Positions 12,303 through 21,685 of a stretch of DNA of 64,000 bases are shown piece by piece. Positions within the stretch are counted from its first letter, which is position 1; each line of letters starts with the position of its first letter. The stretch is from Vibrio fortis. Lineage in GTDB: Bacteria > Pseudomonadota > Gammaproteobacteria > Enterobacterales > Vibrionaceae. The position numbers and the translations under genes are program-made. The notes beneath the pieces are model-generated. The model was not told the DNA's origin. It made no database searches and was given only the letters and a program-made list of their open reading frames with translations. Location of the stretch: positions 35,678-99,677 of the forward strand of contig NZ_JFFR01000003.1 of assembly GCF_000695685.1 (NCBI RefSeq), written 5' to 3'.

Positions 12303-12329
12303 GACTCTTTAACCTTCCAATTTTATCAA

Positions 12330-13067
12330 TTAAGCGTTGTTACGCGCGTTTTCCATGACCGCTTTCATATCTGATACCGCTTTCGCTAGGCCATCAAATA
12401 CTGCACGGCCAATCACAGAGTGACCGATGTTCAACTCGTAGATTTCTGGTAGAGCGGCGATTGGCGCAACGTTGTGGTAAGTCAGACCGTGACCCGCATT
12501 CACTGTGATGCCTAGGTCGTCTGCGTAGCTTGCGCCCGCTGCAATCTTCTTCAGCTCATCTTGCTGATCTTCTTCAGTCTTAGCGTCTGCATAATGACCG
12601 GTGTGCAGTTCAATGAATGGTGCACCACACGCTTTCGCTGCATCAATTTGCTCGCGGTCCGCATCGATGAATAGAGATACTTTGATGCCCGCTTCAGTTA
12701 GCTTTTGTGTCGCCGCTTTTACTTTTTCAAGTTGGCCAACCACGTCCAAGCCACCCTCTGTCGTTAGCTCTTCACGCTTTTCAGGAACCAGACAAACAAA
12801 CTCAGGCTTAGTATCTAGCGCAATCTGTACCATCTCATCCGTTACCGCCATCTCTAGATTCATGCGAGTCTGGATAGTTTCAGCCAGAATACGAACATCG
12901 CGGTCAAGGATATGACGACGGTCTTCACGAAGGTGAATAGTGATACCGTCTGCACCGGCACGCTCAGCAATTTCTGCTGCGTGAACTGGATCTGGGTATT
13001 GAGTTCCACGTGCATTACGTAGGGTTGCAACGTGGTCGATATTAATGCCTAAAAGGATTGAGCTCAT
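12330..13067 (-). CDS. pdxJ: Pyridoxine 5'-phosphate synthase PdxJ
   Basis: PdxJ condenses 3-amino-2-oxopropyl phosphate with 1-deoxyxylulose 5-phosphate to form pyridoxine 5'-phosphate, the last ring-forming step of vitamin B6 synthesis. The TIM-barrel protein has 245 residues. Recognisable parts are [22 protein letters not shown] at the start (in two stretches), the HLREDRRHI phosphate loop, the catalytic Glu in [25 protein letters not shown], and GHGLTYHNV near residue 200. Its ATG overlaps the recO stop in an ATGA junction (13064-13067), a sign of translational coupling. acpS follows. Confidence 0.97.
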   Translation of the reverse strand: MSSILLGINIDHVATLRNARGTQYPDPVHAAEIAERAGADGITIHLREDRRHILDRDVRILAETIQTRMNLEMAVTDEMVQIALDTKPEFVCLVPEKREELTTEGGLDVVGQLEKVKAATQKLTEAGIKVSLFIDADREQIDAAKACGAPFIELHTGHYADAKTEEDQQDELKKIAAGASYADDLGITVNAGHGLTYHNVAPIAALPEIYELNIGHSVIGRAVFDGLAKAVSDMKAVMENARNNA

Positions 13068-13795
13068 TTTCCAATACTCCGTGCTCTAGAGAGACCTATT
13101 TGTGGCATAAACAGCTCTCTACTTTTTAATGGTTTGCCGCCAAGATACGGCTTTAAGGCTATGCGTGTAAAGCGTTTTGCCGCTTTTAACTGCTCTTTCG
13201 TTATAAATCTACGTTCACTGATCGCTATCAGTTCATCCCCCATAAAGGTCAGGTTGTCACGACGCACAGAGGCAATAAAGCCCTTCTGCTCGCGATAGCG
13301 ATAAGTCATTGTCGGATCAATAGGTTCTCCGGTACCTGCACAGTGCAGAAAATCAACGCCGTAACCCATTGCTGATAACAGAGCGAGTTCAAAGCGTCGC
13401 AATGCCGGCTCTGGATTCTCATTATGCGCCAGTTCTGTTAAAGCATTAAGATAATCATGAAAAAGTGCGGGCATTGGCACTTCTGCCATCAAAACTCGCC
13501 CGATTAATTCATTTACATACATGGCGGAGTAGAGGTTAATCCCAGTTAGCGGCAGTCCAAGGCTGATAGGTTCCGCTTGGCGCAATGTTTTCATTGAGCC
13601 ATTACCAGACCATTTCAGCAGCAGTGGCGTAAACGGCTGCAACGCGCCCTTAAGATTGGAACGCTTACTGCGTGCCCCTTTAGACATCAGTGTCATTCGT
13701 CCGAACTCTTCACTGAACACATCTAAAATCAGGCTCGATTCACTGTACGGTCTGCGATGTAATACAAAGCAGCGCTGTAACCCTTCTGAAGACAT
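13064..13795 (-). CDS. recO: DNA repair protein RecO
   Basis: RecO works with RecR and RecF to load RecA onto SSB-covered single-stranded gaps. The 243-residue protein has an N-terminal OB fold (residues about 1-80, beginning [20 protein letters not shown]) and a helical C-terminal part. The zinc-binding cysteines of some RecO proteins are absent here: only [10 protein letters not shown] remains around residue 160, as in enterobacterial RecO. It lies 87 bases after era, behind a hairpin, and overlaps pdxJ by four bases. Coordinates are set by the ATG at 13793-13795. Confidence 0.94.
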   Translation of the reverse strand: MSSEGLQRCFVLHRRPYSESSLILDVFSEEFGRMTLMSKGARSKRSNLKGALQPFTPLLLKWSGNGSMKTLRQAEPISLGLPLTGINLYSAMYVNELIGRVLMAEVPMPALFHDYLNALTELAHNENPEPALRRFELALLSAMGYGVDFLHCAGTGEPIDPTMTYRYREQKGFIASVRRDNLTFMGDELIAISERRFITKEQLKAAKRFTRIALKPYLGGKPLKSRELFMPQIGLSRARSIGK

Positions 13796-13811
13796 ATCAC
13801 CTTCTAAATAG

Positions 13812-13840
13812 AAAAAAGGAGCCTAACTGGCTCCTTTTAA
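13812..13840 (-). terminator. Hairpin between era and recO
   Basis: Minus-strand AAAGGAGCC, loop AGTTA, GGCTCCTTTTTTC. It probably terminates or attenuates transcription from the rnc-era unit before recO. Confidence 0.75.
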
Positions 13841-13882
13841 AATGGTTTCGACCCGGAGCGAAGCGCTTGCGCCTCTAGCGGG

Positions 13883-14854
13883 TTATAAGTCGTCGATGTA
13901 GCCCAGTGAACGCAGTGCACGTTCATCATCAGCCCAACCCGACTTCACTTTAACCCAAGTTTCTAGGAATACTTTACGACCGAATAGTTCTTCCATATCC
14001 AGACGAGCTTCGCGACCGATTGTCTTGATCTTCTCGCCGCCTTTACCAATCACCATCTTCTTCTGGCCACTACGCTCAACTAAGATAAGTGCGTTAATGT
14101 GGAAGCCATCGTTGTCTGGGTTGTAGTCAAAGCGTTCGATCTCAACCGTCACTGAGTAAGGCAACTCATCACCCGTAAAACGCATCAGCTTTTCACGAAT
14201 GATCTCTGACGCCATGAAGCGCTGAGAACGGTCCGTTACATACTCTTCAGGGAAGTGGTGTGTCGCTTTCGGAAGATGTTCACGAACGTGCTTACGCAGT
14301 ACATCAGTGTTCTTACCGTGTTTTGCCGAAATTGGCACAACATCGATGAAGTCCATCTTCTTAGACACCTCCATCATGTGCAGCATCACGTCATTGCGGT
14401 CTTGCACGTTGTCTACTTTGTTCACACAAAGAACGACTGGGAAGTTCGCTTTCTTAAGCTTGGTCAGTACCATCTCATCGTCTTCAGTCCAGTGCGTACC
14501 GTCAACAAGGAAAAGTACCAAGTTCACATCACTCAAAGAGCTGTTTGCTGCACGGTTCATCAGACGGTTGATAGCACGCTTCTCTTCGATATGAAGTCCT
14601 GGAGTATCAACGTAAATCGCTTGGTAATCCCCTTCGGTCTCTACACCCATAATACGGTGGCGAGTCGTTTGAGGTTTACGCGATGTGATCGAAATCTTTT
14701 GACCCAAAATATGGTTCAGAAGTGTCGACTTACCTACGTTCGGACGACCGACGATAGCGATGAAACCACAGTGCTGGTTTTCCGGTAGGCTAGGTTCTTT
14801 GTTATCAGATGCAAAGAATGCATCGATATCGAATTCTTGGTTGTTATCAGACAT
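13883..14854 (-). CDS. era: GTPase Era
   Basis: Era is an essential GTPase that binds the 3' end of 16S rRNA and helps mature the 30S subunit. The 323-residue protein has an N-terminal extension of about 25 acidic residues ([17 protein letters not shown]), then the GTPase domain with G1 GRPNVGKST, the switch region [10 protein letters not shown]3 DTPGLH and G4 NKVD. The C-terminal KH domain carries [14 protein letters not shown] near residue 270. The acidic leader is longer than in E. coli Era. The gene start overlaps the end of rnc by eight bases, so the two are translationally coupled, a pairing conserved across gammaproteobacteria. Confidence 0.97.
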   Translation of the reverse strand: MSDNNQEFDIDAFFASDNKEPSLPENQHCGFIAIVGRPNVGKSTLLNHILGQKISITSRKPQTTRHRIMGVETEGDYQAIYVDTPGLHIEEKRAINRLMNRAANSSLSDVNLVLFLVDGTHWTEDDEMVLTKLKKANFPVVLCVNKVDNVQDRNDVMLHMMEVSKKMDFIDVVPISAKHGKNTDVLRKHVREHLPKATHHFPEEYVTDRSQRFMASEIIREKLMRFTGDELPYSVTVEIERFDYNPDNDGFHINALILVERSGQKKMVIGKGGEKIKTIGREARLDMEELFGRKVFLETWVKVKSGWADDERALRSLGYIDDL

Positions 14855-15524
14855 TGCTTAGTTGCTCTAATGCTGTTTCAGCAGCCGCTTGTTCTGCCTT
14901 GCGGCGGCTAGTGCCTTTACCGATAACAGGTTTATCCACACCTGCCACTTTACACTCAACCGTAAATTCCTGGTTGTGTGCTTCACCTTTAATATTAGTC
15001 ACTGTGTAGACAGGTAGCGGATTTCTTCGGCCCTGTAGGAACTCTTGCAGACGCGTTTTCGGGTCTTTTTGAGAAACACCAGGCTGAATCGCTTCTAGGC
15101 GAGTTTTGTACCAGCTTAAAATGATGCCGCGAATTGTTTCAGTGTCGCTATCTAGGTAGATAGCACCAATGATTGCTTCGACAGCATCTGCCAGAATAGA
15201 GTCACGACGGAATCCGCCACTCTTTAACTCACCTGGACCTAATTTTAAGTAATCTCCTAGGGCGAATTCACGACCTAGTTCAGCCAATGTATGTCCGCGT
15301 ACCAAAGTAGCACGCATACGGCTCATATCACCCTCGTTTACTTTCGGAAAACGGTGGTAGAGATCATCAGCGATGACAAAACTTAAAATTGAATCGCCCA
15401 GAAACTCAAGACGTTCGTTGTGCTTACCTGCAGCGCTGCGGTGAGTCAGCGCCAGGTGAATGAGATCGGTATCTTTGAACTGATAGCCGATCTTTCTCTC
15501 TAGTTTATCAATTGGAGAATTCAT
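14847..15524 (-). CDS. rnc: Ribonuclease III
   Basis: RNase III cuts double-stranded RNA and processes the rRNA precursor and many mRNAs and antisense RNAs. The 225-residue protein has the catalytic endonuclease domain (residues 1-150) with the signature [12 protein letters not shown] and the second acidic site [14 protein letters not shown], and a double-stranded RNA-binding domain (about 155-222) ending with the [16 protein letters not shown] helix. It follows lepB by 26 bases and overlaps era, giving the conserved lepB-rnc-era order. Confidence 0.97.
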   Translation of the reverse strand: MNSPIDKLERKIGYQFKDTDLIHLALTHRSAAGKHNERLEFLGDSILSFVIADDLYHRFPKVNEGDMSRMRATLVRGHTLAELGREFALGDYLKLGPGELKSGGFRRDSILADAVEAIIGAIYLDSDTETIRGIILSWYKTRLEAIQPGVSQKDPKTRLQEFLQGRRNPLPVYTVTNIKGEAHNQEFTVECKVAGVDKPVIGKGTSRRKAEQAAAETALEQLSNV

Positions 15525-15550
15525 GCTCTCTCGATGTATTTAGTGATCGA

Positions 15551-16447
15551 TTAATTAATGCCACCGATGCGGTTGAAACGCACACCAGTTGGGATCCAAG
15601 AAGGTAAAACACTGTCTGAGCTACGCTCGAATTCAAAGCTGATCCAAATCGCAACCGCTTTACCTACTAGGTTTTCTTCAGGGACAAAGCCCCAGTAACG
15701 GCTGTCTGCACTGTTGTCACGGTTATCACCCATTACAAAGTACTGGCCTTCTGGAACAACCCACTCGTTAACACCTGGACGAGGCTGGTACGATTGCACA
15801 CGGTCACGACGCAGTGGGTTAACTAAAACTTGGTGCTCAACATCACCCAACTTCTCATTGAGTTGGATAAGTGGCACACCGTCTTGAATAAATTGGCTCT
15901 CTTCAACGTTACTCAGCTTCACAGGTTTGCAGCCTTGTGTGCCTTTGGTTTGAATACACAGCTCTTTGTTACTGTTGTAACGAATCATATCGCCCGGCAG
16001 GCCAACCACACGTTTAATGTAGTCAATATTTGGCTGTGGCGGGTACTTGAATACGATTGAGTCACCACGCTCAGGTTTGCCTGTTTCTACCAGTTGAGTG
16101 CGCCATACTGGGTCTTTTAGACCGTAAGCGTATTTCTCAACTAGGATAAAGTCACCTACAAGTAGGGTTGGCATCATCGAGCCCGATGGGATTTGGAACG
16201 GTTCGTAGATAAATGAACGCAGCACCAAAACAAATGCAATTACAGGGAAAATGGATACGCTATTTTCAACCCACCAAGGCTGAGCCGTCACTTTTGCACT
16301 GGTTTCAGCATCTAAACCGTTAGTTTGAGCGGTAACGCTAGCCAGTTTCAATTGGCGTTTCTTAGCCCAAACAAACTTCTCTAACGCCCATACAACGCCA
16401 GTCACTAAGGTTACGATCACTAAAATAAGCGAAAATGTATTAGCCAT
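15551..16447 (-). CDS. lepB: Signal peptidase I
   Basis: LepB removes signal peptides from exported proteins at the outer face of the inner membrane. The 298-residue protein has an N-terminal span (residues about 4-22), a cytoplasmic loop, a second span (about 68-85) and the periplasmic catalytic domain. The catalytic serine is in IPSGSMMPTLLVGDF, the lysine in the DYIKRVVGLPGD box, and the conserved MGDNRDNSADSRYWG box follows. It sits between lepA and rnc. A strong hairpin 40 bases before its ATG (16486-16510) suggests that part of the transcription from lepA stops there and that lepB may have its own promoter. Confidence 0.97.
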   Translation of the reverse strand: MANTFSLILVIVTLVTGVVWALEKFVWAKKRQLKLASVTAQTNGLDAETSAKVTAQPWWVENSVSIFPVIAFVLVLRSFIYEPFQIPSGSMMPTLLVGDFILVEKYAYGLKDPVWRTQLVETGKPERGDSIVFKYPPQPNIDYIKRVVGLPGDMIRYNSNKELCIQTKGTQGCKPVKLSNVEESQFIQDGVPLIQLNEKLGDVEHQVLVNPLRRDRVQSYQPRPGVNEWVVPEGQYFVMGDNRDNSADSRYWGFVPEENLVGKAVAIWISFEFERSSDSVLPSWIPTGVRFNRIGGIN

Positions 16448-16485
16448 TTATATCCCTTAAATTTCATTTCTTTAAAAATAACGAA

Positions 16486-16510
16486 AGTGAAAGAGTATAA
16501 CTCTTTCACT
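16486..16510 (-). terminator. Perfect hairpin ahead of lepB
   Basis: AGTGAAAGAGT and ACTCTTTCACT form an exact 11-base stem with a three-base loop. On the minus strand it is followed by TTCGTTATTTTT. It may terminate or attenuate lepA transcription before lepB. Confidence 0.65.
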
Positions 16511-16559
16511 CTACTTAATATTTCTAATTGTTATCAATCACACTGACTAGATGCTTGAA

Positions 16560-16670
16560 AGATTACGCAGGAAAAATCGCTTAGTTCTAGGCGCAAAGTG
16601 CAGTGACTAGTGGGCCTAATTACAAATCTTTGCAACAACGAAATAAGCGATTTTAACCAGTAATATTTAG
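16560..16670. repeat. Large imperfect inverted repeat between lepA and lepB
   Basis: AAAATCGCTTA (16573-16583) is exactly inverted as TAAGCGATTTT (16644-16654). The match extends outward, with ATTAC on each side (about 16562 and 16659). The 60-base interior carries CAGTGACTAG, which is also found just outside as CACTGACTAG (16541-16550). There is no reading frame. The function is unknown: it could be a mobile palindromic repeat or a structured mRNA leader. Confidence 0.6.
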
Positions 16671-16692
16671 CAGTTAGTTAGTACGATTGATA

Positions 16693-18486
16693 CTAGTCTT
16701 TGCCAACGTGAAGAATTGCTAAGAACGCTTCTTGAGGCAGCTCTACGTTACCGATCTGCTTCATACGCTTCTTACCTTCTTTCTGTTTCTTCAGAAGCTT
16801 CTTCTTACGACTCACGTCACCACCGTAACATTTCGCGATAACGTTCTTACGCAGCTGCTTAACTGTTGAACGAGCGATGATGTGGTTACCGATAGCCGCT
16901 TGAATTGCAATATCGAACATCTGACGAGGGATGAACTCTTTCATCTTCTCAACTAGCTGACGACCACGAGTCTGAGACTGATCTTTGTGGGTAATCATTG
17001 CTAGTGCATCAACAGTGTCGCCGTTTAGAAGAACGTCTACACGAACCATGCTAGACGCTTCAAAGCGTTGGAAGTTGTAATCCAGTGACGCGTAGCCACG
17101 AGATGTTGATTTCAGACGGTCGAAGAAGTCCAGTACCACTTCAGCCATAGGAATATCGTAAACAACCGCTACTTGGTTACCGTGATAGATCATATCAACC
17201 TGCACACCACGCTTCTCAACACACAGTGTGATTACGTTACCTAAGTAATCCGATGGTACTAGGATGTTACAACGTGCAATCGGCTCACGAATCTCATCGA
17301 TATCGTTAATAGCAGGAAGCTTAGCTGGGCTATCTACGTAAAGCAGTGTGCCGTCAGTTTTTTCAACTTCGTAAACTACGGTTGGCGCAGTTGTAATCAG
17401 GTCTAGGTCGTATTCACGCTCTAGACGCTCTTGGATGATCTCCATGTGAAGCATACCAAGGAAGCCACAACGGAAACCGAAACCTAGAGCTGCAGAGTTT
17501 TCTGGCTCGTAGAATAGTGATGCATCGTTTAGGCTCAATTTGCCTAGTGCATCACGGAAGTTTTCGTAGTCGTCAGATGATACTGGGAATAGACCTGCGT
17601 ATACCTGTGGTTTTACTTTCTTAAAGCCCGGTAGTGCCGTTTCACAGCCGTTTTTAGCCAGTGTCAGCGTATCACCTACTGGTGCACCAAGGATGTCTTT
17701 AATACCACATACAACCCAGCCTACTTCGCCAGTTTGCAGAACTTCGGTATCAACCTGTTTTGGTGTGAAGATACCTAGACGGTCTACACCCCAAACTTGA
17801 CCAGTACTCATTACTTTGATCTTGTCGTTCTTTCTTAGAGAACCGTTCTTGATACGTACTAGCGATACAACGCCAAGGTAGTTATCGAACCAAGAGTCAA
17901 TGATCAGTGCTTGTAGCGGCGCATCTGGATCGCCTTCTGGCGCAGGGATCGCTGAAACAATGTTTTCTAGTACATCGTCAACACCGATACCAGTTTTCGC
18001 AGAACAGCGAGTCGCTTCCATTGCGTCGATACCAACGATCTCTTCGATCTCTTCAGATACGCGCTCTGGATCCGCAGCAGGAAGGTCAATCTTGTTTAGG
18101 ATTGGCACAACTTCCAGATCCATTTCGATCGCTGTGTAACAGTTTGCTAGTGTCTGAGCTTCTACACCCTGACCCGCATCGACAACCAGTAGCGCACCTT
18201 CACAAGCGGCTAGAGAACGAGATACTTCGTATGCGAAGTCAACGTGTCCTGGAGTATCGATGAAGTTTAATTGATAAGTTTCACCATCTTTAGCAGTGTA
18301 GTTAAGAGTCACACTCTGAGATTTGATAGTGATGCCACGTTCACGCTCCAGATCCATCGAATCAAGGACTTGCGCAGCCATTTCACGATCGCTTAATCCT
18401 CCACAAACTTGGATTAGACGGTCAGATAGGGTCGACTTACCATGGTCGATGTGGGCGATAATCGAAAAGTTACGAATGTGCTTCAT
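16693..18486 (-). CDS. lepA: Elongation factor 4 (LepA)
   Basis: LepA is a ribosome-bound translational GTPase that back-translocates stalled ribosomes and assists 30S maturation. The 597-residue protein has the GTPase domain with [10 protein letters not shown], the RERGITIK switch, DTPGH and NKID, then domain II, an EF-G-like domain III, domain V, and the LepA-specific C-terminal domain ending [17 protein letters not shown] placed the start at the ATG 18484-18486 ([10 protein letters not shown]), the family start. An upstream in-frame TTG at 18501 lacks a properly spaced ribosome site. It is 134 bases downstream of rseC on the same strand and precedes lepB. Confidence 0.97.
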   Translation of the reverse strand: MKHIRNFSIIAHIDHGKSTLSDRLIQVCGGLSDREMAAQVLDSMDLERERGITIKSQSVTLNYTAKDGETYQLNFIDTPGHVDFAYEVSRSLAACEGALLVVDAGQGVEAQTLANCYTAIEMDLEVVPILNKIDLPAADPERVSEEIEEIVGIDAMEATRCSAKTGIGVDDVLENIVSAIPAPEGDPDAPLQALIIDSWFDNYLGVVSLVRIKNGSLRKNDKIKVMSTGQVWGVDRLGIFTPKQVDTEVLQTGEVGWVVCGIKDILGAPVGDTLTLAKNGCETALPGFKKVKPQVYAGLFPVSSDDYENFRDALGKLSLNDASLFYEPENSAALGFGFRCGFLGMLHMEIIQERLEREYDLDLITTAPTVVYEVEKTDGTLLYVDSPAKLPAINDIDEIREPIARCNILVPSDYLGNVITLCVEKRGVQVDMIYHGNQVAVVYDIPMAEVVLDFFDRLKSTSRGYASLDYNFQRFEASSMVRVDVLLNGDTVDALAMITHKDQSQTRGRQLVEKMKEFIPRQMFDIAIQAAIGNHIIARSTVKQLRKNVIAKCYGGDVSRKKKLLKKQKEGKKRMKQIGNVELPQEAFLAILHVGKD

Positions 18487-18620
18487 AATTTGGTGTGACA
18501 AACTCTTTAAATTAGGACGGTAAGAAAGCCGCGTATCGACCGCGTTTCATAGACTGCGGTGGCGGCATTTCAATCAAGTTGGCAGATTCTACCCAATTTA
18601 ACCGCAATACGCATCATAAA

Positions 18621-19091
18621 TTAGACAAGCGGCTCACCAAGGATTCGAATCAACACCACTTGCTGCTTCGATTTGTCTTCCATTGGTTTGGCCAAACGTT
18701 TTGCAAGGGCAATACCACCAGCTGTAAATATAGCAGCAGACAGAATAACTGCGCCCTCTCCGACTCCAAGTAAAGGCGCTAACAGCAGCTGACCAAAGGC
18801 AGCACCGAGCATCATCATGAACAATGGAACGAGGTACACTAGAGCTGCCGACTCCAGCAGACTCCTTTCAGGAAAACCTATCTCGACGATTTGTCCAGCT
18901 TTCACAAGGTTCTTGGTCGTTAGTTGCCAGAAAAGGGACTTATTGCCAACGGCTTTGGTCACGATACCAGTGCCACAACTCTTTTGAGAGGAACAGCTAC
19001 TGCAACTGGTTTGTTGCTCGCAGCTCAATTGCACATGATAGTGAGCGCCCTGTTTCTCAACGGCGCTCACGGTAGCCAATGCGGTCATCAT
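18621..19091 (-). CDS. rseC: SoxR-reducing system protein RseC
   Basis: RseC is an inner-membrane protein of the RsxABCDGE-RseC electron-transfer system that keeps SoxR reduced. It was first noted for a minor role in sigma-E control. The 156 residues show the cysteine-rich N-terminus (CEQQTSCSSCSSQKSCGTG, residues about 24-42) and two membrane spans (about 83-105 and 110-130). Its ATG overlaps the rseB stop codon (ATGA junction at 19088-19091), so it is translationally coupled in the rpoE-rseABC operon. Two ATG codons lie in tandem, and either could be used. Confidence 0.94.
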   Translation of the reverse strand: MMTALATVSAVEKQGAHYHVQLSCEQQTSCSSCSSQKSCGTGIVTKAVGNKSLFWQLTTKNLVKAGQIVEIGFPERSLLESAALVYLVPLFMMMLGAAFGQLLLAPLLGVGEGAVILSAAIFTAGGIALAKRLAKPMEDKSKQQVVLIRILGEPLV

Positions 19092-20053
19092 TGGCTTGTA
19101 CCTTGATTAGCAGCAAATTGCACCGATTGTGCGATACGCTGCGCGGTTGCAGGAGGAATATCTCCGACTACAGAGATCTCGTTATCACCACTCACTAAGC
19201 TATGCAGGGTACGACGACCTTGGCGCACAAGCTGACCTTTAAGAGAGTGCTCATCTCTGTCTGAGATATAAACCGAGAAGCTAAATAGACCGTCACTAAA
19301 CATCTGGCTTTCAACCATCTTATTGGTTGTTGCCATTGGGTAGCGGTTTAGCTCTTTCGCTTCAAATCCATCAGGGATCCAAGAGACGCGCCAATCGCTT
19401 TCGCCCACCACACCGTCAGGTAAAGAGAGCACTTTCGGTAGCTGAGCGTTGTTCAGCCCTGCCATCGCTTCTGCAATCTTATCGTTAACCACATAAGAAA
19501 TCGTACGGTACTGCTCTAGAATTTCACCATCTCGGTCGAGCAGGTCCGCTCGTAGGGGCAGATTAGTGTTCTCATCAACCCAAAGAACATAGGAGTAACG
19601 CAGGCCGTCTTTTGGCACCACACGCAACACTTGCGTTGTCGTACCGGCTTCACGCGCACGCCCTACCTTCACGAAGTCGTAATACTCGTTCAGGATATCA
19701 ATGTCGTTATTCAACATCGGAATAACTGGCGCAACCATATTGCCAGACTCAATCGTAAAAGGTTCAGTACCTGGTTCGATGTAGCTGACTTCGTTGCCGC
19801 GACGAATTACTTCGCGTACAGGACCACTTAGGTAGACAAGGTGAGCGAGTTGTTGCTCGTCACTTACGGCATGACGATACAAGAGCGGTTCAATACTGCT
19901 CTTCTTGATCAGTATGTAGGAAAGTTCGTAATTTAAATGCTGACTGGCCTCGTTCATTTGATGCAATAAGGCCTTTGCAGAGGGCTCTTCTGCAAAGGCG
20001 CTTGGAGAGATCAAGCTGAACAGTGTCAGTGCACTGACCAGGAATTTCTTCAT
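19088..20053 (-). CDS. rseB: Sigma-E regulatory protein RseB
   Basis: RseB is the periplasmic protein that binds RseA and shields it from DegS. It responds to mislocalised lipopolysaccharide. The 321 residues begin with a clear signal peptide (MKKFLVSALTLFSLISPSAFA, cut after residue 21) and continue with the lipoprotein-carrier-like domain (about 24-215) and a smaller C-terminal domain (about 225-318). Its start codon overlaps the rseA stop (ATGA). There is no lipobox, so the protein is soluble in the periplasm. Confidence 0.96.
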   Translation of the reverse strand: MKKFLVSALTLFSLISPSAFAEEPSAKALLHQMNEASQHLNYELSYILIKKSSIEPLLYRHAVSDEQQLAHLVYLSGPVREVIRRGNEVSYIEPGTEPFTIESGNMVAPVIPMLNNDIDILNEYYDFVKVGRAREAGTTTQVLRVVPKDGLRYSYVLWVDENTNLPLRADLLDRDGEILEQYRTISYVVNDKIAEAMAGLNNAQLPKVLSLPDGVVGESDWRVSWIPDGFEAKELNRYPMATTNKMVESQMFSDGLFSFSVYISDRDEHSLKGQLVRQGRRTLHSLVSGDNEISVVGDIPPATAQRIAQSVQFAANQGTSQ

Positions 20054-20691
20054 TCAATATCCGATTCTAGACGCGACTCATTTTCAGTCGACGCGTCGTT
20101 GTTTAATCTCAATTGCAACTCGTAATCTTGCAACATAGCGTGTACGCGCTTGCGCTGCTCTTGCAAGTTAGCATCTGTTACAGGTTTCTCAACAGATTCA
20201 CGAGTTAGGCTTACTGGCTCTACCGAACCGGCAAACGGGATAGTTTGCAGTACAGGCAGTTGTTCTGCTTCAGGTGCGGCTGGATCGCTACCACCATACT
20301 GTTGAATACCCAAAATAACCGCCAACGACACACAAGCCGCAACGGCAACTTGACCAAATTGCTGCAGCCAAGCTGGCATCTGGCGTTTTGCTTGTTGAGG
20401 TTTAGGTTGTTCTTCTTGCACTTCTGGAGCAACAGTTTGTGTCTGCTCTGGGCGCAATGAATGCACATTGTTGAGTTTGTTGTGCGCAGGCTCATTCTCA
20501 AGCGCCGCAGCAACACTATCCGCAATGTTCCACTCTAGCGTTTCTGGCGCATCGCCTCGCATGACATCACCGATTAAATGGTAACTCTGCCAGGTATCCT
20601 TGCTTTCTTGATCAGACTCCAACTCAGCAATCAGAGCTTTATCGATCGTTTCACCATCCATGAGTGCCGAAAGCTTTTCTTTATCAGCCAT
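20050..20691 (-). CDS. rseA: Anti-sigma-E factor RseA
   Basis: RseA holds sigma-E inactive at the inner membrane until DegS and RseP cleave it. The N-terminal cytoplasmic domain (MADKEKLSALMDGE..., residues 1-90) binds the sigma factor, one membrane span follows (about 108-128, VAVAACVSLAVILGIQ), and the C-terminal half is periplasmic. I chose the ATG at 20689-20691 because GGTGA lies five bases before it. A second ATG four codons upstream has no ribosome site. At 213 residues it matches the family. The gene is 26 bases after rpoE and is coupled to rseB. Confidence 0.96.
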   Translation of the reverse strand: MADKEKLSALMDGETIDKALIAELESDQESKDTWQSYHLIGDVMRGDAPETLEWNIADSVAAALENEPAHNKLNNVHSLRPEQTQTVAPEVQEEQPKPQQAKRQMPAWLQQFGQVAVAACVSLAVILGIQQYGGSDPAAPEAEQLPVLQTIPFAGSVEPVSLTRESVEKPVTDANLQEQRKRVHAMLQDYELQLRLNNDASTENESRLESDIE

Positions 20692-20717
20692 TATTTTCAC
20701 CATAATTATTACAAGTT

Positions 20718-21296
20718 TTAGCGCTGCAAAAGAGGTTTAATTTTCTTTTCCACCGCTTCACGAGCACGGAAAATACGCGAACGTACGGTTCCTACAGGGC
20801 AATCCATTACTTCTGCAATCTCTTCGTAACTCAAGCCTTCAAGTTCGCGTAAGGTCATTGCAGTTTTCAAGTCTTCCGGTAGCGCTTCAATCGCTCCGAA
20901 CACTACTTCTTTCAATTCTTTCGACAGCGTTAAGTTCTCAGGGTTCGAAATTTCTTTCAATGCGCTGCCAGTTTCAAAATATTCTGCATCATCTGCATCT
21001 ACATCGGTTGCAGGAGGCCTACGGCTCTGTGCAACTATGTGATTTTTTGCTGTGTTCACGGCAATTCGGTACAACCATGTGTAGAAGGCGCTCTCGCCTC
21101 TAAAGTTTGGTATTGCGCGGTAAGCCTTTATAAACGCTTCCTGTGCCACATCAGCCACATCACCGGAATTATTCACGTAGCGAGAGATAAGATTGCAAAC
21201 TTTGTTTTGATACTTAACCACTAACAGGTTAAATGCTTGCTTATCTCCACTCTGAACTCGCTCAATCAACACTTGATCGGTTAGCTGCTCGTTCAT
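20718..21296 (-). CDS. rpoE: RNA polymerase sigma factor RpoE (sigma-E)
   Basis: Sigma-E directs transcription of envelope-stress genes, outer-membrane-protein chaperones and sRNAs. The 192 residues begin MNEQLTDQVLIERVQ. Region 2 contains DVAQEAFIKAYRAIPNFRG and YTWLYRIAVNTAKN, and region 4 contains ALPEDLKTAMTLRELEGLSYEEIAEVM with the helix-turn-helix end GTVRSRIFRAREAV. The start ATG 21294-21296 follows AGGAG by 11 bases. An earlier GTG-type start nine codons upstream would be atypical. A sigma-E-type promoter 100 bases upstream (21395-21423) implies autoregulation. Confidence 0.97.
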   Translation of the reverse strand: MNEQLTDQVLIERVQSGDKQAFNLLVVKYQNKVCNLISRYVNNSGDVADVAQEAFIKAYRAIPNFRGESAFYTWLYRIAVNTAKNHIVAQSRRPPATDVDADDAEYFETGSALKEISNPENLTLSKELKEVVFGAIEALPEDLKTAMTLRELEGLSYEEIAEVMDCPVGTVRSRIFRAREAVEKKIKPLLQR

Positions 21297-21394
21297 TCGA
21301 GCGGGTACTCCTATTGTTATCACCCTTACCTTCTCAGATATGGGTACTAATTATGCGAAATGTAGTATTGACATCACTGTCTACATGAGCACTA

Positions 21395-21423
21395 TTGTGA
21401 CTAGGTCAAATAAGGAAAGTTCC
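21395..21423 (-). promoter_or_regulatory. Sigma-E-type promoter of rpoE-rseABC
   Basis: On the minus strand GGAACTT (-35, 21417-21423) and GTCACAA (-10, 21395-21401) are separated by 15 bases. This is close to the sigma-E consensus GGAACTT-N15/16-GTCAAA. It lies about 100 bases ahead of the rpoE ATG, as expected for the autoregulated promoter. Confidence 0.7.
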
Positions 21424-21685
21424 AACTTTCTTAAAATTATTTGCCATTATTGTTTCACAATGTGATGTAATAAAAATAGCTGCCCCTATCAATTTGGGGA
21501 AACTTAAGCAAAAGCAATGGTATTGAGCAATTAAATATTTCTAGATAGCTGTCTATATCTTGATTCTGCATTGTCTTTAAGGACTCATTGAGACTGAGTA
21601 TAACAGTCGTTAAAGCCCTCCTAAAACAAGACAACGTCAATTTAGAGTGGACAACTCGACTATAGCCCGGGATTTAAAAAGTTTT
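21424..21685. other. Divergent upstream region of rpoE and nadB
   Basis: This AT-rich stretch separates the sigma-E-type promoter from nadB. Small partial palindromes are present (for example CCCCTATCAATTTGGGG at 21483-21499), but no convincing sigma-70 promoter, operator or small gene was recognised. Confidence 0.5.
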
